A stretch of 64,000 nucleotides of DNA from Denitratimonas tolerans (GCF_037203605.1 NZ_JBBDHC010000006.1:62001-126000); one strand, 5' to 3'. Counted from the first letter of the stretch, positions 1-9,686 are shown. A program made the numbers and translations. The notes: generated by a model not told the origin, from the sequence alone.

Positions 1-1
1 C

Positions 2-1924
2 GATGCGCGCTGGCTGGTACGCGCGCTCGACGCCGCGCGGCCGGATCTGGACGACAGCGCCGACCTGTTGCTGCCCGACGCCGCGCCGTCGGCGCTCCAG
101 CGGCTCCAGCGCCAGCGCTTGCTGGACCGCCTGCAAGCGCGGCCTGCGGACCTGCGCGCGCCCTGGCCCGCCGGCGCGCTGGCATGCTCGTTCGCTCTGG
201 CCGCGGGCTGCGCGCTGGCCGCAGGGTTCTGGCCGGCACCATCGGCCGCGCCCGAGCAAGTCGCCCGCACCGCCGTCGTCGATACCGGCCCGCTGCGCCT
301 CATCGACACCACCGTCGAAATCACGCCACCGCCCTACACCGGCCTGCCGCCGACAACGAGCGCCACGCTGTCGCTGCGCGCACCGCAGGATTCGCGGCTG
401 CGCTGGCGGCTGCGGTTTTCCTCTCCGCCCCGCGAGGCGGCGCTGCTCCTGCTCGACGGCCGCCGCGTCACGCTCACGCAGGAGGGCGATCTGTGGCTGG
501 CCGAGCTGGGGCTGGATCGCTCCGTGCTCTACCGCATCGAGGCGGACGGCGTGGCGCCGGGCGATGCGCCCGCACGCCTCGACGCGATTGCCGACCAGCC
601 GCCGCAGATTCGCGTGCTCGCACCCGAGCACGGCCTGAGCCAGGCTGCACCCGGCCAGAAGCGCTGGTCGGTGGCCTTCGAGGCCAGCGACGACCATGCG
701 CTGGCCGGATTTGCCAGCCTGCGCATCACCCACGCCCAGGGCAGCGGCGAGAACATCGGCGTCTCCGAACGAACCCTGCGCCTGCGCGGCGAGGGCGAGC
801 CCGCGCGCCGGCGCTATGCGCACGCGCTCGATCTCGCCGGCCTGGGCTACGCGCCCGGCGACGACCTCATCGTCCAGCTCGCGGTGCGCGATACCCGCGC
901 GCCGGTGCCGCAGGAGACGCGCAGCGCCAGCCTGATCCTGCGCTGGGCGAACGCGGGCGACGCCGGATCGGGCGACCTCGAAGCGGCCGTCCAGCGCGTG
1001 CTGCCGGCCTATTTCCGCAGCCAGCGCCAGATCATCCTCGACGCCGAGGCGCTGCTGCGCGAGAAGCCGGCGCTGGAGGCGGGTGCCTTTGCCCGGCGCG
1101 CCGATGCGCTGGGCGTCGATCAGCGCATCCTGCGGCTGCGCTACGGCCAGTTCCTGGGCGAGGAATCCGAAGGCGCACCCGGCGGGCTTGCCACCGGGCC
1201 GTCGGAAGACGGCGATGACCACGACGATGCCGGGGGACACGACGACCACGATCATGCCCGCGAGGCGCATCCTGAAAGCTTCGGCCAGGACATGGACCTC
1301 ATCGCCAGCTTCGGCCACAGCCACGACATCCCCGAGGCCGCGACCCTGCTCGATGCGCGCACCCGGGAGGTGCTGCGCAAGGCGCTGGGGCAGATGTGGC
1401 AGTCCGAGCTGGGCCTGCGCCAGGCGCAGCCGCAGGCCGCGCTGCCGCACGCCTACCGCGCGCTCGATCTCATCAAGGAGGTGCAGCAGGCCGACCGCAT
1501 CTACCTGCCCCGGCTCGGCACGGACCTGCCGCCGATCGACGAAGCCCGGCGGCTGGGCGGCACCCGCGACGGTCTGGCATCGCGCCCCGACCCGCTGCGC
1601 CCGGCGCAGCTCGAACCCGACGATCTGCCCGCGCTCTGGCGCGCGCTGGGCGACATGGATACAGCTCCCCTCGACCCGACGCTGCTCCAGCGCCTGCGCG
1701 CTGCGCTGGCGGCGCAGTCCGGGCGCGCGGCCGACCCGCTTGTGCTGCAGGAGGCGCTCGACGCCGCGGCGCGCCAGCCGGACTGCCGCGACTGCCGGCA
1801 CGCCCTGCGCGCGGCGCTCTGGCCGCTGCTGGATGCGCCGCCTGCGGCCGTGTCGCGCCGCCCCGCGCACGATGCGGCAGGCGCGCGCTATCTCGACGCG
1901 CTGCGCACCGGGGAAACCGAATGA
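2..1924 (+). CDS. DUF4175-like membrane protein, C-terminal part (5' end outside window)
   Basis: The reading frame is open from base 2, so the start lies outside the window; 640 residues are visible. A hydrophobic segment that looks like one membrane helix lies at about visible residues 60-80. It is followed by a long extracytoplasmic-looking region of beta-rich modules. A striking Asp/His-rich stretch (bases about 1207-1270) looks able to bind metal. The C-terminus has a CRDCRH motif. The domain order and the overlap with the next gene fit the DUF4175 proteins found in BatA/MoxR-type operons; this placement is from memory of the family. The biochemical role is unknown. The stop overlaps the next start as ATGA, so the two are translationally coupled. 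Confidence 0.6.
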   Translation, partial: DARWLVRALDAARPDLDDSADLLLPDAAPSALQRLQRQRLLDRLQARPADLRAPWPAGALACSFALAAGCALAAGFWPAPSAAPEQVARTAVVDTGPLRLIDTTVEITPPPYTGLPPTTSATLSLRAPQDSRLRWRLRFSSPPREAALLLLDGRRVTLTQEGDLWLAELGLDRSVLYRIEADGVAPGDAPARLDAIADQPPQIRVLAPEHGLSQAAPGQKRWSVAFEASDDHALAGFASLRITHAQGSGENIGVSERTLRLRGEGEPARRRYAHALDLAGLGYAPGDDLIVQLAVRDTRAPVPQETRSASLILRWANAGDAGSGDLEAAVQRVLPAYFRSQRQIILDAEALLREKPALEAGAFARRADALGVDQRILRLRYGQFLGEESEGAPGGLATGPSEDGDDHDDAGGHDDHDHAREAHPESFGQDMDLIASFGHSHDIPEAATLLDARTREVLRKALGQMWQSELGLRQAQPQAALPHAYRALDLIKEVQQADRIYLPRLGTDLPPIDEARRLGGTRDGLASRPDPLRPAQLEPDDLPALWRALGDMDTAPLDPTLLQRLRAALAAQSGRAADPLVLQEALDAAARQPDCRDCRHALRAALWPLLDAPPAAVSRRPAHDAAGARYLDALRTGETE

Positions 1925-3699
1925 TCGGCGCATCGCCACCCGTGCTGACGGGCATCGCGCTGGCGCTTGCGGTGCTCGCGTCGTGGCTGCGGCTGATGCG
2001 GCGGCGCACGCGCGGCGAACTCGCGGGCACGCACCTCCGCTTCGCGCTGCGGCTCCTGCTCCAGCCGGCGCTGGCGGCGCTGCTGTTCTTCGGCCTGTTT
2101 CCGCCACGCGCGGCGCTGCCCGAGGCGTCGCTGCTGGTGTTCACCGCGCGCGCCACCGACCTTGCCAAAGATCGCATGCTGCCGCGCATCGCCCTGCCCG
2201 AAGCCCCATCGGACATCGCCGCCGAGCGCGTGCCCGATCTGGCCACCGCGCTGCGCCGCCATCCGCAGGTGACATCGCTGCGCGTGCGTGGCGAGGGCCT
2301 GCCGGCGCGCGACATCGAGGCCGCGCGCGAGCTTGCCATCGTCCCGGGCGGCGACGCGCCGGCTCAGGGCCTGGTCGAACTCCACGCCCCGTCGCGGGTG
2401 GCGGCAGGCAACGGCTTCGCCCTGCACGGGCGCGTGGCCGGCGTCCCGAACGCACGGGTGAGCCTGCTCGATCCGGCCGGCGAACCCGTAGCGCAGGCAC
2501 GCACCGACGCCAGCGGCCGCTTCGTCCTGGCGGGCACCGCGCGCGCCGCCGGCCTCGCCCGTTTCGCCCTGCGGCTCGCCGCCGGGGATGGCAGCGAGCG
2601 CGAGCGCCTGCCGCTGCCGATCCGCGTGGATGCGCCCGCGCCGCCGCGCGTCCTGGTGCTGGGCGGCGCGCCCAATGCCGAGCTGAAGTACCTGCGCCGC
2701 TGGGCGAGCGACAGCGGCGCGGCGCTGCGCACCCGCATCGGCACCGGAGCCGGGATGACGCTGGGCGATGCGCTGCCGGCGCTCGATGCGGCGGCGCTGG
2801 GCACCGTCGACCTGGTGGTGCTGGACGCACGCAGCCTCGCTGCGCTGGATGCGGCGACGTTCGCGGCGCTGGGTGCGGCGCTGGATGCGGGGCTGGGCGT
2901 GCTGGTCCGGATCGACGCGCCGCCCGCCGCGCGGGCGAGTGCGCGCCTGCGCGACTGGGGCCTTGAACTCGAAGGCGGTGCCGACCCCGTGGCCGCGCAC
3001 CTGCCGTCGCGCGACGAGGAGGACGCCGGCACGCTGCCGGTGCTGACCCGCATCGCGATCTCCGTCCGCGGCGAAGACGCCGCGCTCCTGCTGCGCGATT
3101 CGCACGGCGAGGCGCTCGGCCACTGGCGCGCGCGCGGGCGCGGGCGGCTCGGCCTGATCAGCCTGGTCGACAGTTATCGCCTGGTACTGACGGGCCATCG
3201 CGAACGCCACGGCACGCTGTGGGCCGGTGTATTCGCCACCCTCGCGCGTGCCACAGAGGCTCCCGCCCGGGTCGACATCACGCAGCCGCTGTGGCCCGGC
3301 GAGCGCATCGCGCTGTGCGGGCTCGCGGACGGTGCGCAGGTAATCGATCCTGCGGGCGCGGTGATCGGGCTTGCGATCGACCCGGCGACAGGCTCGCGGC
3401 GCTGCGCCGCGTTCTGGCCAGCGCGCGAGGGCTGGCATCGGCTGCGCGACGGCGAGTCCGAGGTTCCGTTCGCGGTGCTGCCCGCCGCGGCGGGGCGGGC
3501 CTGGCAGGCGCAGCGTCGGCACGACGCGACAACGGCGCTGGCGGCGCTTTCATCCCAGGGCAACGCGAAATCCGTCGCACCGCAGCCCGGGCCGCGCGGA
3601 TCGCCCTGGCCGTGGCTGGCCGGCTGGCTCGTTCTGGCAATGCTGGCATGGTGGATGGAGCGGCGCGAGGCGCGGCCCGCGGCCAGCCCGGGCCGATGA
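1921..3699 (+). CDS. BatA/aerotolerance-operon-type membrane protein, function unknown
   Basis: A 592-residue protein whose ATG overlaps the upstream stop (ATGA). Two N-terminal helices (around LTGIALALAVLASW and LLLQPALAALLFFGLF) and one C-terminal helix (WPWLAGWLVLAMLAWWM) enclose a large soluble region. That region contains a carboxypeptidase-regulatory-like beta sandwich near residues 165-220. A Rossmann-like or glutamine-amidotransferase-like part (around PPRVLVLGGAPNAELKYL) follows. This topology matches membrane proteins that sit beside DUF4175 genes in MoxR/BatA loci, which are thought to assemble periplasmic complexes. No catalytic residues are recognisable. It ends 60 bp before the convergent ffh gene. 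Confidence 0.75.
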   Translation: MIGASPPVLTGIALALAVLASWLRLMRRRTRGELAGTHLRFALRLLLQPALAALLFFGLFPPRAALPEASLLVFTARATDLAKDRMLPRIALPEAPSDIAAERVPDLATALRRHPQVTSLRVRGEGLPARDIEAARELAIVPGGDAPAQGLVELHAPSRVAAGNGFALHGRVAGVPNARVSLLDPAGEPVAQARTDASGRFVLAGTARAAGLARFALRLAAGDGSERERLPLPIRVDAPAPPRVLVLGGAPNAELKYLRRWASDSGAALRTRIGTGAGMTLGDALPALDAAALGTVDLVVLDARSLAALDAATFAALGAALDAGLGVLVRIDAPPAARASARLRDWGLELEGGADPVAAHLPSRDEEDAGTLPVLTRIAISVRGEDAALLLRDSHGEALGHWRARGRGRLGLISLVDSYRLVLTGHRERHGTLWAGVFATLARATEAPARVDITQPLWPGERIALCGLADGAQVIDPAGAVIGLAIDPATGSRRCAAFWPAREGWHRLRDGESEVPFAVLPAAAGRAWQAQRRHDATTALAALSSQGNAKSVAPQPGPRGSPWPWLAGWLVLAMLAWWMERREARPAASPGR

Positions 3700-3759
3700 C
3701 GCCACGAAGATCGGCCTGCCTGCGCCCCGGGCTTTCCCGCCTGCGCAGCGGTGCGCGCC

Positions 3760-5127
3760 TCAGCGCATCGGGAAGCCGCCGCGCCCGCCCATCAGGCCCT
3801 TCATGCCGCGCATCATGCCCTTGATGCCGCCCATGGAAAGCTTGGACATCATCTTTTCCATGTTCTGGTACTGCTTGAGCAGCTGATTGACCTGCGCCGG
3901 GCTGGTTCCCGAACCCCTGGCCACGCGCGCGCGGCGCGAGCCGTTGAGCAGGCCCGGATTGCGGCGCTCCTTCAGGGTCATCGAGTTGATGATGGCGATC
4001 ATGCGCGGCACTTCCTTGCCGGTGACCTGGTTCTTGAGGTTGTCCGGCATCTGGCCCATGCCCGGCAGCTTGTCCATCAGGGCGTGGATGCCGCCCATGT
4101 TCTGCATCTGCTCGAGCTGGTCGCGCATGTCGTTGAGGTTGAACTTCTTGCCCTTGGCGACCTTCTCGGCGAGCTTGGCGGCCTTCTCCTGATCGACGTC
4201 GCGCTCGACCTGCTCCACCAGCGAGAGCACGTCGCCCATGTCGAGGATGCGGCTGGCGATGCGGTCGGGGTGGAACACGTCCAGCCCGTCCATTTTTTCC
4301 GAGGTGCCGATGAACTTGATCGGCTTGCCGGTGATGTAGCGCACGCTCAGGGCCGCACCGCCGCGCGCGTCGCCGTCGGTCTTGGTGAGCACCACGCCCG
4401 TCAGCGGCAGCGCCTCGGAAAACGCCTTGGCGGTGACGGCGGCGTCCTGGCCGGTCATGGAATCGACCACGAACAGTGTTTCGACCGGATCGACGGCCTG
4501 ATGCAAGGCCTTGATCTCGGCCATCATCGCTTCGTCGATGGCGAGGCGTCCGGCGGTATCGACCAGCAGCACGTCGACGAAGCTCTTTTTCGCATCGCTG
4601 ATCGCGGCCTTGACGATATCGACCGGCTTCTGCGAGGGATCGGACGGGAAAAACAGCACGCCGGTCTGTTCGGCGAGGGTCTTGAGCTGCTCGATCGCGG
4701 CGGGGCGGTAGACGTCGGCCGAGACCACCATCACTTTCTTCTTGCGCCGCTCCTTCAGGAGTTTGGCGAGCTTGCCCACCGTGGTGGTCTTGCCCGCGCC
4801 CTGCAGGCCGGCCATCAGGATCACCGCCGGGGCGGGCACGTTGAGATCGAGCTCGGCGCTCTGCGCGCCCATCACCAGGGTCAGCTCGTCGCGCACCACC
4901 TTGATGAGTGCCTGGCCGGGCGTGAGGCTCTTCATCACCTCCTGACCGACCGCGCGCACCTTGATGCGCTGGACCAGCGCCTGCACCACGGGCAGGGCGA
5001 CATCGGCCTCCAGCAGGGCGACGCGCACCTCGCGGGTGGCCTCGCGGATGTTCTCCTCGGTCAGCCGACCGCGCCCGCGCAGGCGCTGGACCGTGGTGGA
5101 AAGACGCTGGCTGAGGGAATCGAACAT
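3760..5127 (-). CDS. ffh: Signal recognition particle GTPase Ffh
   Basis: A 455-residue protein (E. coli Ffh has 453). It binds 4.5S RNA and signal sequences of nascent inner-membrane proteins and delivers ribosomes to FtsY. An N domain (residues 1-90) is followed by the G domain, with the G1 loop GLQGAGKTTT near 108-117 and the DTAGR motif. The Met-rich M domain ends with clustered Gly/Met residues (IKGMMRGMKGLMGGRGGF). The start at 5127 gives the usual N-terminus MFDSLSQRLS; a longer frame upstream is not supported. It is a monocistronic-looking essential gene, divergent from the ypjD-like gene (112 bp apart). The family call is secure. Confidence 0.97.
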   Translation of the reverse strand: MFDSLSQRLSTTVQRLRGRGRLTEENIREATREVRVALLEADVALPVVQALVQRIKVRAVGQEVMKSLTPGQALIKVVRDELTLVMGAQSAELDLNVPAPAVILMAGLQGAGKTTTVGKLAKLLKERRKKKVMVVSADVYRPAAIEQLKTLAEQTGVLFFPSDPSQKPVDIVKAAISDAKKSFVDVLLVDTAGRLAIDEAMMAEIKALHQAVDPVETLFVVDSMTGQDAAVTAKAFSEALPLTGVVLTKTDGDARGGAALSVRYITGKPIKFIGTSEKMDGLDVFHPDRIASRILDMGDVLSLVEQVERDVDQEKAAKLAEKVAKGKKFNLNDMRDQLEQMQNMGGIHALMDKLPGMGQMPDNLKNQVTGKEVPRMIAIINSMTLKERRNPGLLNGSRRARVARGSGTSPAQVNQLLKQYQNMEKMMSKLSMGGIKGMMRGMKGLMGGRGGFPMR

Positions 5128-5239
5128 GGCGGCAGTCGTGCGGGATGGCCAGCCAGTATATCGCGTGGGTTCGACCACACGTCGCCGGATGCGGCCGCCA
5201 TGCCTGCCAAGCATCGGCGGGCTGTGCCAAACTTCGGGA

Positions 5240-6040
5240 ATGTCAGGGCTCCTCGTCTACGCCGCCGTCATCGCCTATTTCGCCGCCGCAGTCTGGCAGG
5301 TGCGCGCACTGGCGGGCGATGCCGGCGTCCGCACGCGCGTTCCCGCCGGGCTCGCGCTTCTCGGGGCCGCGGGCCACGCCGCCGCACACCTGATGGCCTG
5401 GCATGCCTCCGGCGGGCCGGACATGCACTTCTTCGCGGCGCTGTCGCTGATCGCGTTCGGCACCGCCGCGCTCACCGCGGAGCTGAGCCTGAGCCGGCCG
5501 GTCGGCGCGCTGGGCGTGGTGGCGTACCCGCTCGCGGCGCTCCTGCTGCTGCTCTACCACTACGGCGCGGCCCCGGCGACGGCGGCATCGATGGGTTGGC
5601 AGATCCAGCTGCACGCCTGGCTGTCGCTGCTGGCCTACGCGGCGCTGAGCCTGGCGGCGCTGCTGGCGATCATGCTGTGGGCGCAGGAGCGCGGCCTGCG
5701 GCAGCGTCGCCTCGGGCGGCTGCTGCAGGTGTTTCCACCGCTGACCCTGGTCGAGACGCTGATGTTCCGCCTGATCGGGGTCGGATTCGCCCTGCTCACG
5801 CTGTCGCTGCTGACCGGCGTGGTGTTCGTGGAAAACCTCTTTGCCCAGCACCTGGTCCACAAGACCGTGCTCAGCCTCCTGGCCTGGGTGATCTTCGGCA
5901 TCCTGCTGCTGGGCCGCGTGCGTTACGGCTGGCGCGGGCGCCGCGCGGTGCGTCTGGCCCTGGTGGCGATGGCGCTGCTGGGCCTGGGTTTTTTCGGCAG
6001 CAAGTTCGTGCTCGAAGTGATCCTGGCACGAGGCGAATGA
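5240..6040 (+). CDS. YpjD/CcsA-like inner-membrane cytochrome c assembly protein
   Basis: A 266-residue polytopic membrane protein with about eight hydrophobic helices. It resembles E. coli YpjD and the CcsA/HemX family (cytochrome c assembly fold), which handle haem or accompany haem-protein maturation. The conserved WQIQLHAWLSLLAYA and VHKTVLSLLAW segments carry His residues of the kind used as haem ligands in this fold. Adjacency to ffh is typical of YpjD. The downstream PilZ gene overlaps the stop (ATGA), so the two are probably coupled. The precise substrate is unknown. Confidence 0.85.
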   Translation: MSGLLVYAAVIAYFAAAVWQVRALAGDAGVRTRVPAGLALLGAAGHAAAHLMAWHASGGPDMHFFAALSLIAFGTAALTAELSLSRPVGALGVVAYPLAALLLLLYHYGAAPATAASMGWQIQLHAWLSLLAYAALSLAALLAIMLWAQERGLRQRRLGRLLQVFPPLTLVETLMFRLIGVGFALLTLSLLTGVVFVENLFAQHLVHKTVLSLLAWVIFGILLLGRVRYGWRGRRAVRLALVAMALLGLGFFGSKFVLEVILARGE

Positions 6041-6435
6041 ACAGCACTCCGTCCATCGATGGCCTCGATGTTTCCGCCCTCGCAACCACGCAGCGGCGCT
6101 TCCGCCGTTTCCCGATCGACGGCAGCGTGCGGCTGTATTCGGGCAGCGCCATGTGGAACACGCGCCTGGTCGATCTGTCGCTGGCCGGCGTGCTGGTGGA
6201 ACCACCGCCCGACTGGGATGGCACGATCGGCCACCGCTACCGGCTCGATCTGCGGCTGGAAGGCGGCATCCTGATCGGCATGGGCGTGGAACTGGCGCGC
6301 ATCGACGACGCCGGGCTCGGGTTTGCCTGCAGCAAGATCGACCTGGGCAGCTTCACCCAGCTCAAGCGCCTGATCGAGCTGAACCTGGGCAACGTCGACG
6401 CGCTGCGGCACGAGCTGTCCGAACTGGGCGGCTGA
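6037..6435 (+). CDS. PilZ domain protein (putative c-di-GMP receptor)
   Basis: A 132-residue single-domain protein. The PilZ signature is visible: an Arg-rich element (RRFRRFPID, residues about 20-28) followed by DLSLAGVLVE, matching the RxxxR and D/NxSxxG elements that bind cyclic di-GMP. The start codon overlaps the preceding stop by 4 bp. With no output domain attached it probably acts by protein-protein contact. The partner cannot be told from the sequence. Confidence 0.88.
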   Translation: MNSTPSIDGLDVSALATTQRRFRRFPIDGSVRLYSGSAMWNTRLVDLSLAGVLVEPPPDWDGTIGHRYRLDLRLEGGILIGMGVELARIDDAGLGFACSKIDLGSFTQLKRLIELNLGNVDALRHELSELGG

Positions 6436-6463
6436 GTGCGGCGTCGGGGGCTCGCCCCAAGAC

Positions 6464-6490
6464 GGCGGAAACCACTGCGTGGGTTCCGCC
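6464..6490. terminator. Inverted repeat between convergent genes (possible bidirectional terminator)
   Basis: Ten-base arms (6464-6473 and 6481-6490) pair with one mismatch around a 7-base loop, in the 98-bp gap between the convergent PilZ and radA genes. There is no T-tract on either side, so a terminator role is only inferred from position. It could instead be a dispersed palindromic repeat. Confidence 0.4.
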
Positions 6491-6533
6491 CTACCGCGTT
6501 CCGACGAGGGGTATCCGCCCGCTTCGGGTCGGC

Positions 6534-7907
6534 CTACGACGTTGCTTCCAATGCATCGACCAGGCGCTCGACGGCGATCACGTCCATCTCCCCGAAGCGC
6601 TTCTTGGGTGCATTCGCACGCGGCACGATGGCGCGCCTGAAGCCGTGGGTGGCGGCTTCGCGCAGGCGCTCCTCGCCGTTGGGCACCGGCCGCAGCTCGC
6701 CGGAAAGCCCGACCTCGCCGAAGGCTACGGTGGGAAGTTCGAGCGGGCGACCGCGCAGACTGGAGAGAATCGCCAGCAGCACCGGCAGGTCGGCGGCGGT
6801 TTCCTGGATGCGGATGCCGCCGACGATGTTGACGTAGACATCCTGATCGTAGACGCCAATGCCGCCGTGGCGGTGCATCACCGCCAGCAGCATCGCCACG
6901 CGGTTCTGCTCCAGCCCGAGCGCGACGCGACGCGGGTTTGCGAGCGGACTCTGATCGACCAGGGCCTGCACTTCCACCAGCAGCGGGCGGGTGCCCTCGC
7001 GCGTGACCATCACGCAGCTGCCCGGCTGCGGTTCGCTGCTGCCGGAAAGGAAGATGGCCGAGGGATTGGGCACTTCGCGCAGGCCGGCGTCGCCCATCGC
7101 GAACACGCCCAGTTCGTTGACCGCGCCGAAACGGTTCTTGAAGGCGCGCAGCACGCGGAAGCGACTGCCGCTCTCGCCCTCGAAGTAGAGCACCGCATCG
7201 ACCATGTGCTCGAGCACACGCGGCCCCGCGATCCCGCCCTCCTTGGTGACGTGGCCGACCAGGAACACGGCGGTGCCGGTCTCCTTGGCGAAGCGCACCA
7301 GCTTGGCCGCCGATTCGCGCACCTGGCTGACCGAGCCCGGCGCCGCCGCGAGCGGCTCGGAGTACATGGTCTGGATCGAATCGATCACCACCAGGCGCGG
7401 CTTCTCGCGCACGAGCTGGGGCAGGATGCGCTCGACGCAGGTCTCGGTCAGGCAGCGCAGATCGCCCAGCGCCAGGCCGAGCCGCGCGGCGCGCGCGCTC
7501 ACCTGGCCCAGGCTTTCCTCGCCGGTGACGTACAGCCCTGGCAGGCGCGGCTCCATCGCGGCGACGGCCTGCAGCAGCAGGGTGGACTTGCCGATGCCCG
7601 GATCGCCGCCGATCAGCACCACCGAACCCTCCACCAGGCCGCCTCCCAGCACGCGATCCAGCTCGCCGATGCCGGTGGACTGGCGCACTTCCTCGCCCCG
7701 GGTCACGTCCGCCAGGCGCGTCACCTTCGCCGCGCCACCCGCGCCCGCATAGCCGCCGCGCGCGCCGCGCGCCTTGCCTTCGGCCGCGCTTTCCAGCGCG
7801 TATTCGGTCAAGGTGTTCCACTGCTCGCAGCCGGGGCATTGGCCCTGCCACTTGCTGGCGGTGGCACCGCACTGGGTGCAGACGTAGGCGGATTTCTGCC
7901 TGGTCAT
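6534..7907 (-). CDS. radA: DNA repair protein RadA
   Basis: A 457-residue RecA-like branch-migration helicase (E. coli RadA has 460). An N-terminal four-cysteine zinc finger (CTQCGA...CPGC, residues about 10-27) is followed by Walker A GDPGIGKSTLLLQ, the RadA-specific KNRFGAVNELG motif and a Lon-like C-terminal domain. It processes recombination intermediates with RecA. The start at 7907 gives MTRQKSAYVC, the normal N-terminus. The methyltransferase gene ends 20 bp upstream, so both are probably on one transcript. Confidence 0.97.
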   Translation of the reverse strand: MTRQKSAYVCTQCGATASKWQGQCPGCEQWNTLTEYALESAAEGKARGARGGYAGAGGAAKVTRLADVTRGEEVRQSTGIGELDRVLGGGLVEGSVVLIGGDPGIGKSTLLLQAVAAMEPRLPGLYVTGEESLGQVSARAARLGLALGDLRCLTETCVERILPQLVREKPRLVVIDSIQTMYSEPLAAAPGSVSQVRESAAKLVRFAKETGTAVFLVGHVTKEGGIAGPRVLEHMVDAVLYFEGESGSRFRVLRAFKNRFGAVNELGVFAMGDAGLREVPNPSAIFLSGSSEPQPGSCVMVTREGTRPLLVEVQALVDQSPLANPRRVALGLEQNRVAMLLAVMHRHGGIGVYDQDVYVNIVGGIRIQETAADLPVLLAILSSLRGRPLELPTVAFGEVGLSGELRPVPNGEERLREAATHGFRRAIVPRANAPKKRFGEMDVIAVERLVDALEATS

Positions 7908-7927
7908 GGGCGCTGCCGGCGGTCGGC

Positions 7928-8920
7928 CTAGGCGCGCGTCGCGACCAGCGCCCAACCGGCGATTTCCCCGTTCTCGAAGTGCAGGGGATCCAGCCGGTCG
8001 ATGCGGCCGCCGAAGGCATCGACCAAGGCGCGCACACCGGCCTCGTCGAGCGCGGCCGGCGGAAGTTCTTGCTGGCGCAGGCGTGCCGCGCGCAGGGCAT
8101 CGCGCATGTCGTCCAGATGCTGCTGGCCGGCCTGCGCGCCGATGTCGGGCACGGCGGCCAGAAGCTGCATCAGGTATTCCCGCTGCTCGATCAGCGCATC
8201 CGGATGGCGCGCGCCGGCGACGCGCTCTTTGATGGCGCGCAGTGCCTCATTGAACGCGCCGCGCGCGGCGTTGGCGGCGGCGTCGGAGCGAAGCGCGTCG
8301 CGCCCTTCCGTGGTGGCGGCGCTGGCGAGAGGTTCGATCAGCGTCTGGGCGCGGGCGAGCAGCCCGTCATCCTCCAGCAGAAAGTCGATATGGGCGCATT
8401 CCTCGTGCGCGATGCGCACCGGCAGGGCATCGACGTGGTGCAGCACCGCGGCCAGGCGGCCACCGGGGCGCAGCACCCGTCCGCACTCCCGGAACGCCGC
8501 CTCGCCGACGTACTCGATGCCGTACTGGCTCATGCACAGATCGAACGTGGCGTCGTCCAGCGGCAGCGCGGCGACATCCGCGCCGGCGTGCAGCACGAAG
8601 CGCGCACGCACGGATTCCGATGCGGCATCCAGCCACTGCGGCGCGACCTCGGCCGCGTCCACCGCATCCACGCGCGCGACGCGCGCCCCGTAGTCGGAGT
8701 CCAGCAGCATCTGGCTCATGGGCGCATTGCCGCAGCAGGCGTCCAGCACCCGGGCGTCGGATGGCAGCGCCTCGAACACCGACTTCCAGAAGTCACCGAT
8801 CCTGCCGGTGTAGTTGGCGGCAAAGCTGCCCGGGCATGAATGCTGCACGCCGCTGGACCAGTAGCGGGTCCAGGCTTGCGCGCGCGTGAGCGGCTCATCG
8901 ACCGCCGGCGACTGCGACAT
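7928..8920 (-). CDS. Class I SAM-dependent methyltransferase
   Basis: A 330-residue protein with a Methyltransf_11-type core: the SAM loop VLDACCGNAPMSQ near residues 54-66, then LPLDDATFDLCMSQYGIEYV and GRVLRPGGRLAAV. A long helical C-terminal part follows. The start at 8920 (MSQSPAVDEP) is preceded by a clear AGGAG about 10 bases upstream, so longer in-frame starts were rejected. Substrate unknown; BioC-like proteins share the fold but nothing specific points to biotin synthesis. It lies upstream of radA on the same strand. Confidence 0.85.
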   Translation of the reverse strand: MSQSPAVDEPLTRAQAWTRYWSSGVQHSCPGSFAANYTGRIGDFWKSVFEALPSDARVLDACCGNAPMSQMLLDSDYGARVARVDAVDAAEVAPQWLDAASESVRARFVLHAGADVAALPLDDATFDLCMSQYGIEYVGEAAFRECGRVLRPGGRLAAVLHHVDALPVRIAHEECAHIDFLLEDDGLLARAQTLIEPLASAATTEGRDALRSDAAANAARGAFNEALRAIKERVAGARHPDALIEQREYLMQLLAAVPDIGAQAGQQHLDDMRDALRAARLRQQELPPAALDEAGVRALVDAFGGRIDRLDPLHFENGEIAGWALVATRA

Positions 8921-8990
8921 GAAGAAACTCCTGCGTGTAATCGACGCCGCCGCACGAACGCGACAGCGCAATGGGCCAGTCTAGCGGCAA

Positions 8991-9686
8991 TCAGGCGTGT
9001 TCCGGCGGCACCTTGAGCGGCTCGACGCCATCCATGCGGAAGCGCGCATTGAAGGCCACGGTCATGCGCAGGCCGTCGCCTTCGGGATTGAACGGCGTGA
9101 CTTCGTGCAGCAGCCAGGACGGGAACAGGATCAGCTGCCCGGGCTTGAGGCGGATCGGCCAGCTGCCGGTGTGGAAGGGCGGTTTGAGCTTGTGCGAGGC
9201 CATGTCGACGAACATGGTGTTCATCGCGAAGGGACTGATGAAGGTCAGGCGGCCGCTGTGCTCGTCGGCCTCGTCGCCTTCCTGGCAGACGCAGTACACG
9301 CCCGACCAGGAGTGCAGCGGATGGTTGTGCGCACCGAAGAAGCCGCCCTTGCGGGTCACGTGGAACCAGGACTCCATCGCGACGTGCAGGCGCGCCAGCG
9401 TCGGCTGGTCGTAGCCGTTCAGTTCGCCGACGCCGTGATACAGCGAGGCGAGGCAGAAATCCCGCAGCTTCGTCACCGCAGGGTGCTTCCAGTCGAACAG
9501 GTTGAAGGCGCTCTCGAACAGCGTCGCGTTGCGCTGCACGAGGGCCTCGCGGTTGGCGTAGCGCTCGCCCTGCGATTCGCACTCCAGAAAGAAGCTGCGC
9601 AGTTCGGCATTCAGCGCGTCGGCCTCGTCCAGCTGCACGTTGACGAGGGGAACCGCATAGGCCGTGATGAAGGAAACCTTGTTCAT
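8991..9686 (-). CDS. Putative 2OG-Fe(II) oxygenase (TIGR02466-like)
   Basis: A 231-residue protein starting MNKVSFITAY. A double-stranded beta-helix oxygenase pattern is visible: GAHNHPLHSWSGVYCV, then LFPSWLLHEVTPF with the distal His, then LRMTVAFNARF with the 2-oxoglutarate-contacting Arg. This arrangement is that of the TIGR02466 family, often found beside TonB-dependent receptors in Xanthomonadales and Caulobacterales. A TonB receptor is encoded immediately upstream on the same strand, but a perfect terminator (9850-9882) separates the two. The substrate is not known. Confidence 0.72.
   Translation of the reverse strand: MNKVSFITAYAVPLVNVQLDEADALNAELRSFFLECESQGERYANREALVQRNATLFESAFNLFDWKHPAVTKLRDFCLASLYHGVGELNGYDQPTLARLHVAMESWFHVTRKGGFFGAHNHPLHSWSGVYCVCQEGDEADEHSGRLTFISPFAMNTMFVDMASHKLKPPFHTGSWPIRLKPGQLILFPSWLLHEVTPFNPEGDGLRMTVAFNARFRMDGVEPLKVPPEHA

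Noticed and set aside
3278..5230. A 650-codon frame overlapping ffh and the neighbouring gene
   Set aside because: Low-complexity, Arg-rich translation in another frame of ffh, with no domain.
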